DNA from: Spirometra erinaceieuropaei
Lineage: Eukaryota > Platyhelminthes > Cestoda > Diphyllobothriidea > Diphyllobothriidae
Assembly: GCA_902702965.1 (NCBI GenBank)
Contig: CACRXP010000007.1
Coordinates: 477,943-541,942 of the forward strand
Direction: 5' to 3'
Length of the DNA stretch: 64,000 bases
Under the pieces are notes generated by a model that did not search any database, was not told where the DNA came from, and saw nothing but the letters and a program-made list of their open reading frames with translations. Below are positions 47,575-59,200 of this stretch, one piece after another. The number at the start of each line of letters is the position of its first letter. Positions within the stretch are counted from its first letter, which is position 1. The position numbers and the translations under genes were made by a program.

Positions 47575-47830
47575 TGACAATACTCGGCAATTTGTGCATT
47601 GCGGTCGACGACGTCCACTGTGTGCTCCGCAGAGTGGGCATGGCATGGGTGATCGTGTCTCCTTCTTCAAGTCTACTTCCTGGGACTCGTCTCTTCGCTT
47701 CTATTGGCAATAGCATGGGTGAGTTAGTTTCTAGTGGGGAAAGTCACGATGCATCTACCGCACCCATCCCGTCATCACTCACCTGGTTGTGGTGGCAAGA
47801 CAGTGTCAGGGCGACCGGAGGCGAACTCGA
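47575..47830 (+). repeat. Dispersed GC-rich repeat R1, copy 4, split by a 60-bp insertion
   Basis: GGTCGACGACGTCCACTGTG and GATGCATCTACCGCACCCAT belong to R1. The insertion at 47,653-47,712 is a PLE family-B terminus. Confidence 0.6.
47653..47712 (+). mobile_element. Sixty-bp terminus of PLE family B with 10-bp target duplication
   Basis: The insert runs from TCGTGTCTCCTTCTTC to CGCTTCTATTGGCAATA. It matches the last 60 bp of the family-B tail as seen at 20.5 kb. GCATGGGTGA occurs perfectly on both sides (47,643-47,652 and 47,713-47,722). Confidence 0.75.
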
Positions 47831-48535
47831 GCGCAGCGACAGTGAGGGTTAGGTTGAGCCGAGTCACAATGGGGGGAGGGAAGGTGGTGGGGGCGCAGAG
47901 ACCTGCATACAGTTAATCGATCCTCGCCCGCAGAAGACGCGGAGCCTGCAAGAGGCTCTTCTGCGCGCACAGGACCAGCCTCTGTAGCCTGATTGCAGTT
48001 TCTTCTACCGTTGTTAGTAGGCGCTGACCCAGTCAGTTAAGGTATTTGGCGCAATAAAAGAAAACGCCTTTTCATGCCACTACAATACTCTCCGACCTAG
48101 GAATTCAGATGTACAAAGTGGGCATGAATGCGACAAGCTGTAGGCATAGTGTACAAGTTGGTAATAACCCAGGAAACGGACACAACGACCACTGCGCGTA
48201 GGTGGGGGAGTTTTTTGGGGGAGGGGGAGTAGGGGAATGCACAGGGTTATCAGGTGTAAGTGGAGAAGACAAAGTTACAGGTAAAGAAGGTCGGTATAAA
48301 CCACCTTCAACCAAACGACTGAGACCACTTCGGTGTCATCGTCATGGGAAATTTTGAAATCCTTGTCCGTGCGTGGCAGGACGCGAAACAGTCCGTCGTA
48401 GGGTCATTGTAGTACCCTACAAACATTACCTACGCGGACAAAGGCAAAAAACATGCTAGCCAGTTAGAGTCAATGTAAAACTTACTTGCTGGAACGCGCG
48501 GACATATGTTTCGATGAGAAACCTTTGCTTTACCA
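47831..48535. other. No gene recognised; G-rich tract
   Basis: A G-rich run (GGGGGAGTTTTTTGGGGG) lies at about 48,205-48,235. It may include the outer part of the gypsy-like element that follows, but no long terminal repeat could be defined. Confidence 0.35.
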
Positions 48536-48539
48536 AACC

Positions 48540-49190
48540 GTTAGCCATAACCGGTAGTATTTATCTCGGTCAAGCTTTCGACGGTCCGAAAAAGTCGCCG
48601 GGAAACAGCAGGCTCGACGAAGTAGCACTTCAAGACGGGTTTGAATGCTGTGAAGATACCGCGTGACCAAAGGGAGATGTTGACTCCAGTGAGTGGAGTT
48701 GTCATAGGCTCTAAATGGCGGTGGAAACACCCACCTAGACCGTTGGTTGGGGGATAATAGGCTGCCGTGCGTATGAGAAAGCGTCCAAGGTGGTCAGGAA
48801 AGGCATTAAAAAGTCTAGATTTAAAATGTTTGTCCCGTTGAATAACAATAGTTATGGAGACGCCATTTTTGGGACATCCAGTGTTCCAAAAAGGCACGAG
48901 CGACAGTATCTGCAGCGACGTTTGGAATGGGAGTCGAATCGGATGGGTCATCGCGTTAATCGGTCACTCGCAGTGATCAAATCGTTGTAACCGCGGGATT
49001 TCGACGGGGGACCAAGAAGATCGACGTGCATATGGGCAAAACGCGCAGGGTGCAAGAAATGTGCGTCCGATTTTGACTTTCTGACGGGCCAAACATGACA
49101 GGACAGAGTCCGGACGACCTGAGTCGCGCTCGGGCACAACCGGCAAACCTAAACGGCCCAACTGCGCGTGCACCACACGACCTTGTTCCA
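48540..49190 (-). pseudogene. Ty3/gypsy-type integrase remnant
   Basis: The minus strand reads HPARFAHMHVDLLGPPSKSR and GYNDLITASDRLTR (about 49,051-48,948). Next comes VSITIVIQRDKHFKSRLFNA (about 48,850), then RTAAYYPPTNGLGGCFHRHL. This is the order of a gypsy integrase core: 'H-D--GPLP-S-G', 'I-TDRG--F-S', 'T-AYHP--NG--ER-HR'. The first catalytic Asp (HVDLLGP) is kept. The second (TDRG) is QRDK and the Glu (NGxxE) is GLGG, so the enzyme is dead. A frameshift separates the two halves. No protease, RT or LTRs were seen; the upstream side is cut off by the PLE fragment. Confidence 0.75.
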
Positions 49191-49229
49191 CAGACGCGCA
49201 CCAGTTTTGTGCAGAGCACAAAGACGTGC

Positions 49230-49970
49230 GGCCAGAGGTGCGCAGGGCCGCGAGGTTCCCGCTTCCTAGGTGGCTATCAGAAACACTGTCCCGCCAAGAT
49301 CTTCCCCGAAGAAGGACGATGGCAACTGTCTATTCTCAGTTCTGCACAGCTATGCTTTGCTGTGCCACATAAGGGATGTTTCACGAACTCTCCCCTCCTA
49401 CGCTTGGGAGGCACATCAATGTGTATTTACTCATTCACTTGCCCCTGTGGAACGGAATGCATTGGCCGTACAACGAGGCGCCTGAAAAAGAGAGAAAGTG
49501 AACATATACCGGCCTGGCTAGGCACAGGTGAGAACAATTCGATTTCACTTCTGCTCTCGCCCATCTTGTTTATACGAATCACCGAGTCGATGCCAAGGAA
49601 GTCTTTCAGGTTGTCTACCGGACACCAGCAAGCGTCTCCGGAGGCCTACGCCAACGAATGCTAGCTACAGCCGAGGCAGTGGCTATACGCCTATCGAATA
49701 TAGTGTCATGTTGTCAGAAAACGCTGACACAGGGTTTCTGTCTTCCGTGGCCAACGCCGACCCCATATGATGGTTACATACCGTCTCAACCTCCTGACGG
49801 CTGTGATGTGTGTCCAATGTGTCCGACTTACCAAACATCACTCACAGCCTATGTGACCCCTCCCCTTGCCCCAATGACCATAAAACGCCGACCTCGCCAC
49901 ATGGGCGACGTGAAAACGATGCGTGATAATAGTCCCTGAGTCACTAGTGAACCCTGCGAAATTCGCGTTT
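49230..49970 (+). pseudogene. Penelope-like element (family C): GIY-YIG endonuclease remnant with 3' region
   Basis: The frame open to 49,664 carries KIFPEEGRWQLSILSSAQLC and then MCIYSFTCPCGTECIGRTTR, followed by RLKKRESEHIPAWLGTGE (about 49,421-49,530). This is a GIY-YIG endonuclease with Y-S-F-x-C-x-C in place of GIY and ECIG for YIG, plus R..EH. After AWLGTGE the frame diverges from the family-C protein at 47 kb (HLVDSGHR region), indicating a frameshift. The first ~40 codons of the open frame overlap gypsy sequence on the other strand and are not PLE. A family-C tail follows to about 50,070. Confidence 0.7.
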
Positions 49971-50075
49971 TTTCAATTCCTATGTTACTGACTAAGAGTT
50001 ACCGAATACACGTGTTTGCCAAACTGACTTTTCAATATAAAGGATTCTCGGTAGTTTCCAGAGTAATCCGAATTG
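49970..50075 (+). repeat. Family-C PLE tail with hammerhead-like core
   Basis: CTGACTAAGAGTTACCGAAT and ACACGTGTTTGCC, then ACTGACTTTTCA, match the tails at 52.2 kb (-) and 52.8 kb (+). Confidence 0.65.
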
Positions 50076-50673
50076 ACGGGCAGGTCTTTGCACTGGACTT
50101 ATATCCTTTTGTAGGTTCATGCTCGCGAAGAAGGGTACGTGTGACGGGATTTGCTAGAAGTCAAACATAACGGGAAAACATGCTCAAGAACGCTTAGCCA
50201 CGACTTCAGGGGATCTATCGTAGATGGGAGTTGACAAAGAATAATTTATGTAAAAATAAATGGGATGCTTCAAAGGAGGGCGATACACCGATTGTATTTT
50301 GATGTCCTTAAGTGTCTAAAAACACACCTCGTTATTCTCTAACATCACTATTTGCTTCCTTTCCAGTTTGAACATACAAACATGAGTTTCTAGGGTTACA
50401 ATTACCGAATTAGTGGAAATATGCATTTAAAATTGGTTCTAAGGTTTGAGCGATTTTAGCTGGCAAATTGTATGTAGTTTGTATCTGAATGTCCCTGAAA
50501 CATATGTAAACGTTTTTTCACTGACACTAGAATTTGAGAAGAGGACGTAGACATTAGTTATCAAACTCACAAGGAACTAAAAGTGAACATTTTTAAACTG
50601 GACCTCATCAGACGGATATTTCTAAAAGCTGAAAATACTTACCAAGCGTATTCAGGGGACGTAGCTGGGAAGG

Positions 50674-51590
50674 TACCGTAGGTGGGCTCACTTATGCATC
50701 AACGTGAGGCATAATTCTATAATAATTCAGTTACCGCAGGATGCCGGCTTCGAATGAACTTCCTTCCGGCTTCATGCAAAAACTACATTCTGTAACAAAA
50801 TGGCCACTTACGTAGTATGAAGTTTTTTCATTGATTTTCGATGCCCTTAAAAGTCCAATCATATTTCATGGAAAACATGCCCGCAAATATTCATTCGTTT
50901 GCTCATTCGGTAGACAATTACGTCTTCTTCCAATCTTATACTTAAAGAATGGGCAATATTCGGTTTTCAAAAACTTTTCCAATTCCCGAATAATTTTGAA
51001 CCCGACCTGCCATTACACTTGCATTCAGGGTTTCCGAACTAAAAGCCTTATCTTTTCCGCGTACGGAAAATCACACACTGCTCTACAGTACTAAAGGGGG
51101 GCCGTATAAGTTTCATTAAATTTGGCAGTGAATTTGATCCATATTGTTAACTTTAAAGCCACATTGGTAAAGGCAGAGACATGACGATTTATGAACGGCC
51201 ATTTCACGGTCCCACAACTAGAAACTGTTTTAAAACCGAATTATGACCATCCGAGTATAAAATTAGAAGAAGACATAACTATCTGCCGAATGAGCAAAAG
51301 AATGGATATTCCTATGCACGTTTTGCATGAAATCTAATTTGGACTTTTGGGGGTATCTAAAATCAATGAGAAATATTCATGTTACTTAAGTAGTCGTTTT
51401 TACAGAGTATGGTTGTTGTATTCTGCCGGAAGGAAGTCCTTTCAAAAGCCGGCATCGCGAGGTTACTGAATTATGATAGAACTATACTGCAGACTGATTA
51501 GTTTTAGAACCGTACTTACTTAATATTTTTAAATCAAAAGCGCATTTCAGAATTTCTGTTGACATTTTATGAGTTGGCCCACCTACTGTA
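50674..51590. mobile_element. Long-terminal-inverted-repeat element, copy L4
   Basis: Ends TACCGTAGGTGGGCTCACTT and GAGTTGGCCCACCTACTGTA are inverted complements. The centre is in the same orientation as L1 (TTTGATCCATATTGTTAACT, GAACGGCCATTTCACGGT). Arms of about 380-400 bp align with those of L1 and L3. No ORF of note. TA at both edges would fit a Tc1/mariner-type target. Confidence 0.75.
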
Positions 51591-51894
51591 AATTTATTTG
51601 TCCATTATATAGTATAATTTTGAATGCCACAAATTGGGTCAAACTTTCGACAGTTTTGGCACACCATGGCCTAAATATTTGTCACACACTTTTAGGAAAA
51701 TATTCCCCTATGTGGATGTATCAATAGGTGATTTGCTCAAAGAAGTAAATTTACGAACAAGGTTTTCTTGGCTCCTTAGTGTCCAAGGCATGTCCATATT
51801 CTCTTTTTAAAAGTCGAATCTAAACAATGCGTCCATTGGGGAGGAGTCACCTGTGTGAATAAAAGTTTATTATTCTCTCCAGGAACTGCTATGA

Positions 51895-52157
51895 AGATTA
51901 CCATCGATTGAAGACCATCGAAAATCACTAGGAAAAATGCATGCTACTTAAGTAGTCATTTCTTTACCAAGTGTGGTTTCTGCAGGAGGTCCAAACGAAG
52001 TGCATTCAAAAGCCGACATCCGGGCGAGTCCGAAATGTTAAAGGCTTATGCTGCACAATAATCAGTATAACTGCCCCACTTAAGTAACCCTTCCTAATCG
52101 GAAACGCATTCCAGAATCTTGGCCAACATTTCAGGAGACCGGTCACGCACTGTAGAC
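51895..52157. repeat. Long-inverted-repeat element family, right arm only (L5)
   Basis: It begins in the arm (CATCGAAAATCACTAGGAAA) and runs through GCATGCTACTTAAGTAGTCA, AAGCCGACATCC and ACTTAAGTAACCCTTCCTAA to the end ACCGGTCACGCACTGTA. The left arm and centre are absent. Confidence 0.55.
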
Positions 52158-52194
52158 TCCCAGTCTTTTTATAGACCGAGTTATCCCGTCAGTC

Positions 52195-52500
52195 GGCAGT
52201 CATCAATCCGCAAATATTCCCATGTTACACATGAAAAGTCAAGTTGACAAACACGTGCTTTCGGTACTTCTTCGTCAGGTCAATACAGTTACCTGGAGGA
52301 ATGGAAATGTGCAAAATTAACAGTGTTTATATGTGTCTCAAGGGCTATTAAGTCATTAACACTCATCTTCTTCCCGCCGCCCGCCTGAAGAGTTCGGCGG
52401 ATTTTGATTCTCAGAGCGAGGATAGGGGGTAAGAGAGTCTTTTAGTGATGTCCTTGGATTTAGTACACGGAGTACCCATCGCTGTAAGTAGGGATTTGAG
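52195..52500 (-). repeat. Family-C PLE 3' region, minus-strand copy
   Basis: It is the reverse complement of 52,500-52,860: GACTCTCTTAC, CCGCCGAACTC, TTAATGACTTAATAGCCCTT, TTCCATTCCTCCAGGTAACT, then the CTGACGAAGAAGTACCGAAA core. Confidence 0.7.
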
Positions 52501-52860
52501 GCGTCATGTCGTCATCGCCTGAGGTTGGTGTTGGCCACGGTAGAGAGAGCGCTTGTGTCAGCGTTTTATAACAGCAAAGCACTGGATTCGCTAGCTGTAT
52601 AGACACTGCCTCGGCCGTTACTAGCATCCGTTGGCGTAGGCCTTTAGAACGTCATTCAAAGACTCTCTTACGCCCCTCCCCTAACTCTGAGGACCAAAAC
52701 CCGCCGACCTCGTCATGCGGATGATGTGCTAATGACTAAATAGCCCTTAATTTTGGGTATTTTCATTCCTCCACGTAACTGTATTGGCCTGACGAAGAAT
52801 TATCGAAAACACGTGTTTATTCACTTGACACTTCAGACTAAAATGTTTCTCATTACGCCT
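52500..52860 (+). repeat. Family-C PLE 3' region, plus-strand copy
   Basis: Tail-to-tail (divergent) partner of the preceding copy. It contains CCCGCCGACCTCGTCATGCG and AATGACTAAATAGCCCTTAA, then the CTGACGAAGAATTATCGAAA core at 52,790. The two halves meet near 52,500 with almost no spacer. Confidence 0.7.
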
Positions 52861-54590
52861 CTACGAGCATTTGCCATATGTCATATATTCCGTTGAAATG
52901 CGGTAGCTAAGGCTATGAATAGTAGGTTGATGTCCTCTTCCGGCGCCATAATGAGAATTATCCTTTCGCGTAAACTGTCCGCTATTGTGGAAGATCATTG
53001 TAAACTGCGCAGCCGACTTGCCTTCCGTATACTGTCGATGGGTTTGACCTAGATTAGATTTACTGTTCTACATTTGTAATACGTATACTGCAGTTGCGGT
53101 GCCGTAACGTCATCAAGCTTAACCTCATTCGAATGCAATCATGCTGAGACTACGTAACTCTACTGAATGAACTAACAAAACTCTCTCTCTCCTCTTCTGG
53201 TTACTGCATGCTTTACGCCTACTATATGACGCGAGTTCCCCGTGCCTAAAACTAGCACTCCGAATGCTTTGCAATGTGCAAACAGTTGGCGTACTTCTGA
53301 AACTGGAGACATCTTGCATACAGTAGCCCGAGTCCGACTTCTGCACACAACCGCTTGGTGCTGTAAACCAGGTTTTGCCTTGGTAGTTCTTATCCATCTA
53401 GTTAACACTCAACCACTTCTTTCACTGGCGACTTACAATTGTCTGTCAATTACCTCTCCGACTCAGTACCTTTCATAAATTCTCCCATGTCTGAAAAAAA
53501 TTCGCATGCTATAAACGTTATTTTTTCTCATGCTAAGATACATCTGTTCACAGTGGAGGCACACTAAAAGCCGCTCCCTCTTCCTGAGGGTTGCACAAAG
53601 AGGTCTAAAACATTAAGCGCCTGCCGGTGCCAGCACGCATTTTTTCCGTTTTCATCACTTGGATAGAGCCGTCTTTACAAGGTCGTCAGCTTTCGAATGA
53701 CGAAAAACACTCCGTCAAATAGTCACCTATGTTTATCAGTGGCACAATCAAAACAAGTTCAATATATATAGGTCGTTTTCTTTTATATAGTTTGGGATTG
53801 GTTGAATGTGGACTGTGTGCCGTCAATACCGGCCTCTAGCATCCCAGTGAGCATTGTCCAATTAAAAAAGGGAACGTCACGTGTTGAATTCAGAAGGGTA
53901 CGATTTACCTGCTTGTTATACGATTTAGGAAGCACGCAGATCATCCAAAGTAGCTATGATTTGTCGAATGACAATGATTCTAAGTGGACATTGTAATCCT
54001 AGCCGTCTTGTGTGTTTCCTCGTGTCAATGTATATGTATATATGTACGTAAACGTTTCTCTGGAAGATCAGAGAGTTGAGAGTTTGGCTACTGTACTTAA
54101 CAAACGTAAGTCAGCAGGTTTTCATAATTACGGATCCCAACGTAATTAAGCAGAGAGCATTACATGGCTCTGTATCTGACGAACCACCGTGGATTTAATT
54201 TATGCGTAATTGCACTTAATCACCTTATTAATAATGAAACAACACCACTAACTGTTTGTGGAAATGTTTACGTAACTAATGGAAGTTAAGTCGTTGAATT
54301 ATGCTACTACTTCTCACCTTATGATTTGACTGAGATTTGCGTCTTCCGACATGATACTAATTCTACTGTGCATTTTTGTTAATATTACGGACTTCGAGTT
54401 TTTACTCGGCTTCTGCATAACGTGACTTAAGCTGATCTAATAACTGCTGGCTCTTGTTAATTAGCAACGTTCGCGATTTAGAAGTCAAAAGTTTACTTAT
54501 GCGTCTGAGAATTCTAGGATGCCTATGATTCATTAAAGTTTTTTTATTCCACCAAACCGTGGTGCTTTAAGAATATCTAAATTCGAGCGA
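52861..54590. other. No gene recognised
   Basis: AT-rich sequence. Open frames at 53,125-53,478 on both strands have no recognisable domain. Confidence 0.4.
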
Positions 54591-54595
54591 AAGGT

Positions 54596-55690
54596 AGATA
54601 CCTTGCCAGCGCCAACCCCGCCTAGCCCCCTCAATAATGGCGGGGTTAGAGGGGGCCATGAGGGGGCTGTGGCGGGGCATGCAACGCGATAGCCCCGCCT
54701 TGCCCCGCCAGCGAAAAAAAATGCGCAGGGGACGCCACATCCCCGCCCACTTTTGGCACCACTTTAAAATATCGTCCTGTATACTGAGTCCCCTGAGGCG
54801 CAGTGCCTCACTGTTCCCACAGGTTACACGTCGGAACCCACTCTGCGTACGTAGAGTACTACGGTATTACATAGTACTCACAGTGACCCCGCAGCACATG
54901 TGCCCACTAATCGGCAGCCAATATCAAATACACGCGACGCAAATTCATGTGAATGAGTTATTTATTGTATAAACGAAAAAGGAATTGGAAAATATGTACA
55001 ATCATAATAAATGTCAGTGCCAGTATATACATGGACTTCAACATATGTTATGCCATTCAGTTGTGCGTTCCAAAAGTCCCCGCTTCGACGGCTGGTGCTT
55101 CAGTGATAGCCAGAGTAATTACGCTTCATAATTGCTTTGGATATTCAGTAAAAAACGATAAACAATTTGTATAAGTGGACTACGAACACCAAGGCTAAAT
55201 ATACATACATAGACATACAACTCGACTACTTGAACTGGCTGGTGAGTAGATACCTAAACAATTAGCATAATATACATAAATGAACTAAGACAGCTATCAA
55301 GAGCATGAAAACAGCATTGGCTGACTCACGATATTATCTGCAGTCGATTGTCAAATATACGAATAAATAACACACACAGGTTCTAATCCGGTGGACAAAT
55401 GAGAGTTTACGCAATGAGGGACTTAAACAAAACCTCAGTATATTGTGCTCATCCGCAGCTACATCCAGTGGGCGTTAGCGGATGCTTTCTCCATGATTTA
55501 TAAGCCAATATTGATAAATAAGCTCCTTTTAATGCCAAAGAAGGTACAATGAGTGGTGCTTTTGAAACATATGTTTCGATGCAAATACGCTTCAAAATGC
55601 TTGAATCCAGAGGGGGCTCTGGCCCCACCCAGCCCATTCCAACCCCGCCTATGAAGGGGCCATTTGCTGGCAGGGTAAAAATGTAAAGTG
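54596..55690. mobile_element. Possible DNA transposon with GC-rich imperfect terminal repeats
   Basis: The left end has TACCTTGCCAGCGCCAACCC. The right end, read in reverse, has TTACCCTGCCAGCAAATGGC. Both continue into CCCC/GGGG-rich sequence with GGCGGGGTT. The AT-rich interior (~900 bp) has no identifiable transposase. The pairing is imperfect and the target duplication is unclear, so this is tentative. Confidence 0.35.
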
Positions 55691-56299
55691 AAGTTACATC
55701 ATTTTCCTAAGTAGAAGGCTCACCATCCATTCATATTCAGGTAGTTCTGGATTTTTGACGATTTATTGGAGAACTCCTGTTCTACAGATCTCTATGCAGT
55801 CCCACTAAAACGAAACTCCTCTGCTGGCCAGTAATCGAGAATTCAAAGAAAGGACCAAACTGTTCGTCACTTGCTGTGTCACCTAACTGTACTAATAATA
55901 CTAAGATAGAGATTACTCCCACTTATATCATTGCTGTTACTACCATTACTTATCTACTCCGAACACCAGTGCCGTACTACCAGCCACTGACTTTGGTGTT
56001 ATTATAACTACAAAAACACGAAATTACAATTCTGTTGCCACTATCAAAGCCATAGTAACTTAACACGCATTTCAGATACAGTAGGTTCCGTCAAGCCTTA
56101 TTTTCTCAATGTATTAAAATGTTTTCCATATTATTGCTCACTCCGCAAATGGTTTAAATGGCGCTCAAATTCCCAGAGAAGTCTAAAATAAAAAATATCA
56201 TTATAAAAATAATTAAACGCGAAGCGCATATGGTTGCTTCACCCTTTTTCATGAGCAGACGCAGGAGGTCTAAATTTTGGTTTTATTTCAGTTTAGAAA

Positions 56300-59200
56300 A
56301 TGGCTCATCTTGAGATTCCTCGGTGGCTCACCATCCTTCACATCTATCTGCGCTATATATTTATAATTATTTATCCCATTATCCTGTCGCCAATCCTCAT
56401 CTTACATCCTGGAACGGTGAGTTCATGACAAATAGTTTACATTTTCCAACTTTCACAATTCACTAGGCACGTCTCAGTATGGTCCTGCCAAACATGCAAA
56501 TTTAAGTAAACCCGTTTTTCGGCTTAATACGAAATGCTGTTTACTCGCCTAGGCTTGGTTCCTTGGCTTTTTCTCATTAATTTGAAGTTGTGGCAGATTG
56601 TGCAGGCAGAATAATTACTGATATTTATTCAGAAAGTGATGTGTAGTTAGTCACACGACGTTACTAATAAAGTTCTTGACAATAACCAAGCAGAAAATCA
56701 ACCAAATTTTCAAAAGTCATGGGGAAAGATTCTGAGATTAGAGACTTTATAATAGATTAGGGGTGCTAAATGGCTCTAAAAGGCCTATTGGAATTCCGCA
56801 TACTATATTGCAAGTAAATCTTCCGAAGCCCAGTGACTCCAACGTCGCTATTAAGCAGTCCGACGTCGTGACTATCCGCCGTTTATTTTTTAAAATACGA
56901 CGAGCATGCAAGGTTACCTGTTATGTTCATCAGACAACTACCAGCATTTGTGTAGATGGTATCTTAAACTAACTCTGAATAAGGACGTGAATCTCGTTAA
57001 AAAGACTGCATAAAGGCGCCCAAAATACCGTCCACAAAAAGTTATTATCCTGCAATCTTTATATTTTAAAGATGAAATTCAGTGTAAGGGTGAATAATTT
57101 TGTTTAAAAACCGTTTCAAACACGCTTAATCAAGCTATAGACGTTAACCGATCGGAAGGTATCTTATGTGCGAACCTCACGTAAGCCTTCGTTGGGACAT
57201 CGACCTCATAAGAAATCGTAAATAACAAGGAATATAAGGCCGTTTTGATGATATTTGAAACATTACTGTGCAGTTTTATAATACTTGCATTATCGAGATT
57301 ATTTAGATATCCGACTGTTAAGTGGTGCTCCGGCTGAAGAAGTTCCTCACGGTTCATTTTCAAAGTCTGTATTTTACAATGTACCTGTTTCATTCTTTAC
57401 TAATTAGGCTTTTCGATGACATACAGTTTTAAAAGGCGATTCGGACAAGGCAAGGTTTATAGAAACATCAATGTGGGCATGTTTCTCTCCACTACTCAGC
57501 AAGACTCCAGGCATAGATCGAAGACATGGGGCTTGAACTCCAACGTGCTGAATCACGATTAAATTAAACGCTCTACCGGGGATATACGTGCTCGCCGTTA
57601 TTTTGATCACTATCGGAACCCTAATGTCTGCGTTTATCCATCCATATTACTTGCAGAAAGGAGCAGGAATAGCTGTCTTTGAGCTGAATATCCGCATTAA
57701 AGCACTTACAGATAGCCGTACCTTTACCAGCAACTTCTAATCGAGCACTGTTGATAACAAATTTGGGGAAGCTGAAAGAGTAAGTTCCGACAAACCATAC
57801 AACAACAATAGTTAGAGAGTGCCAACATCTTGAGTTAGTTTAATGTCCATGACGGTTCTAGCACATGCCTGCCGGACGAAACGGAATCCTCTGAGTTCCA
57901 TCCCACGATCAGGCAGATCAATCCAATCCACTTCCACACGACCGACGGTGTGACATATTTGACTTGCGTACTTAAAATCAAAAAAGTAAAGCATTTTGTG
58001 CGGTTTTTTATTTCGAAGGCCATCAGTCTGTTGGCCGTGAAACTCCTTTGCGGCTAAGTTGGCGCCAATTTGATATTCTCACTGGATGGATAGTTTTCGG
58101 ATGTTTATGGTCTCGAACACGACTTTTTCAGGAAAGCGCTCAATTCATCCTTCGAAAGTTCTTAATTCAGGTTTTTACTAGCTTGGGAACCGCCCTTATG
58201 AATCAAGCGCCAAAATTAGTAAATTACGAGATGAAAATGCCACCCTGTGTGACCCATTTCTGAAAGACTGGCGAATAAAGGCGCTCTTATTGTGGGATTT
58301 ATGCAGACTGCCACTGCAGTTGCGGTTTGACGTTTTTCTTTTGAGAGATAACCTCAGAACTCTGTGTGTTGCCTATCTTATCTTTGTAACTTCCATATAG
58401 GAGTCGAAGGCAGCCTATATTCTGCTATTAATGAGCGGTTTCTGGGTGAGCGGCTTCATACCGCTCTACGTGACCGCACTCCTTCCCCTCGTCCTTGGGC
58501 CACTGATGGGACTTATCCCCAGCGCCGTCATAGCCAAAGAGTATTCGTCGGTAAGTTAACATCAAACTGAGCCGCCAATAATTTACAAATGCCCAAACTA
58601 TTCTCAGAAGTTGTTGTTTCATCTGACTTCTTGTTATGTTCTCTTCTTCACGCAACTTCTCCACAAACACATGTTGTTTTGTCAACGCAAACAAAACAGA
58701 GCTCCACTTTCTTGTTCCTGGGCGGTATGCTCCTGGCTATCGCGGCGGAAAACATGAATTTGCATCGACGAATCGCCGTCGCTTTCGTGCGCTGGATGGG
58801 TCACGATCCGCGATTGTAAGTTCATGAGTATGAGATGTTGTTAAAACCAAGCGTTAAGCAAACTGTTGCACTAATGCATTTGCATTAATGAGAATTCGCC
58901 GGTGAAGGTAATATTGTCCGTTTACATGTGGGCAACGCTGAGAGACCGGGTCGTATTTTGATTGATTCGCCTAAGAGGCCATGCGTTTTGAAGGACATTA
59001 AATCATTGACAGTCTTTGTGAAGAAGTGGGCACGGCCGCTGGAACAACACCTTTATTCGCCGGAGGTTTCGGATTCCTACTCGAATCCATCGTCAGAGAC
59101 AATAGCAGATACGGGTTGTTCATGCACAAGGGGCTGCAGCATCTATAGGATGCAGTCGTTGTTCGTTATGATCGAATGCCATCGAATAACACAACCATGG

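Noticed and set aside
54637..54972. 111-codon open frame in the GC-rich block
   Set aside because: Low-complexity composition at the edge of a likely transposon end; no domain.
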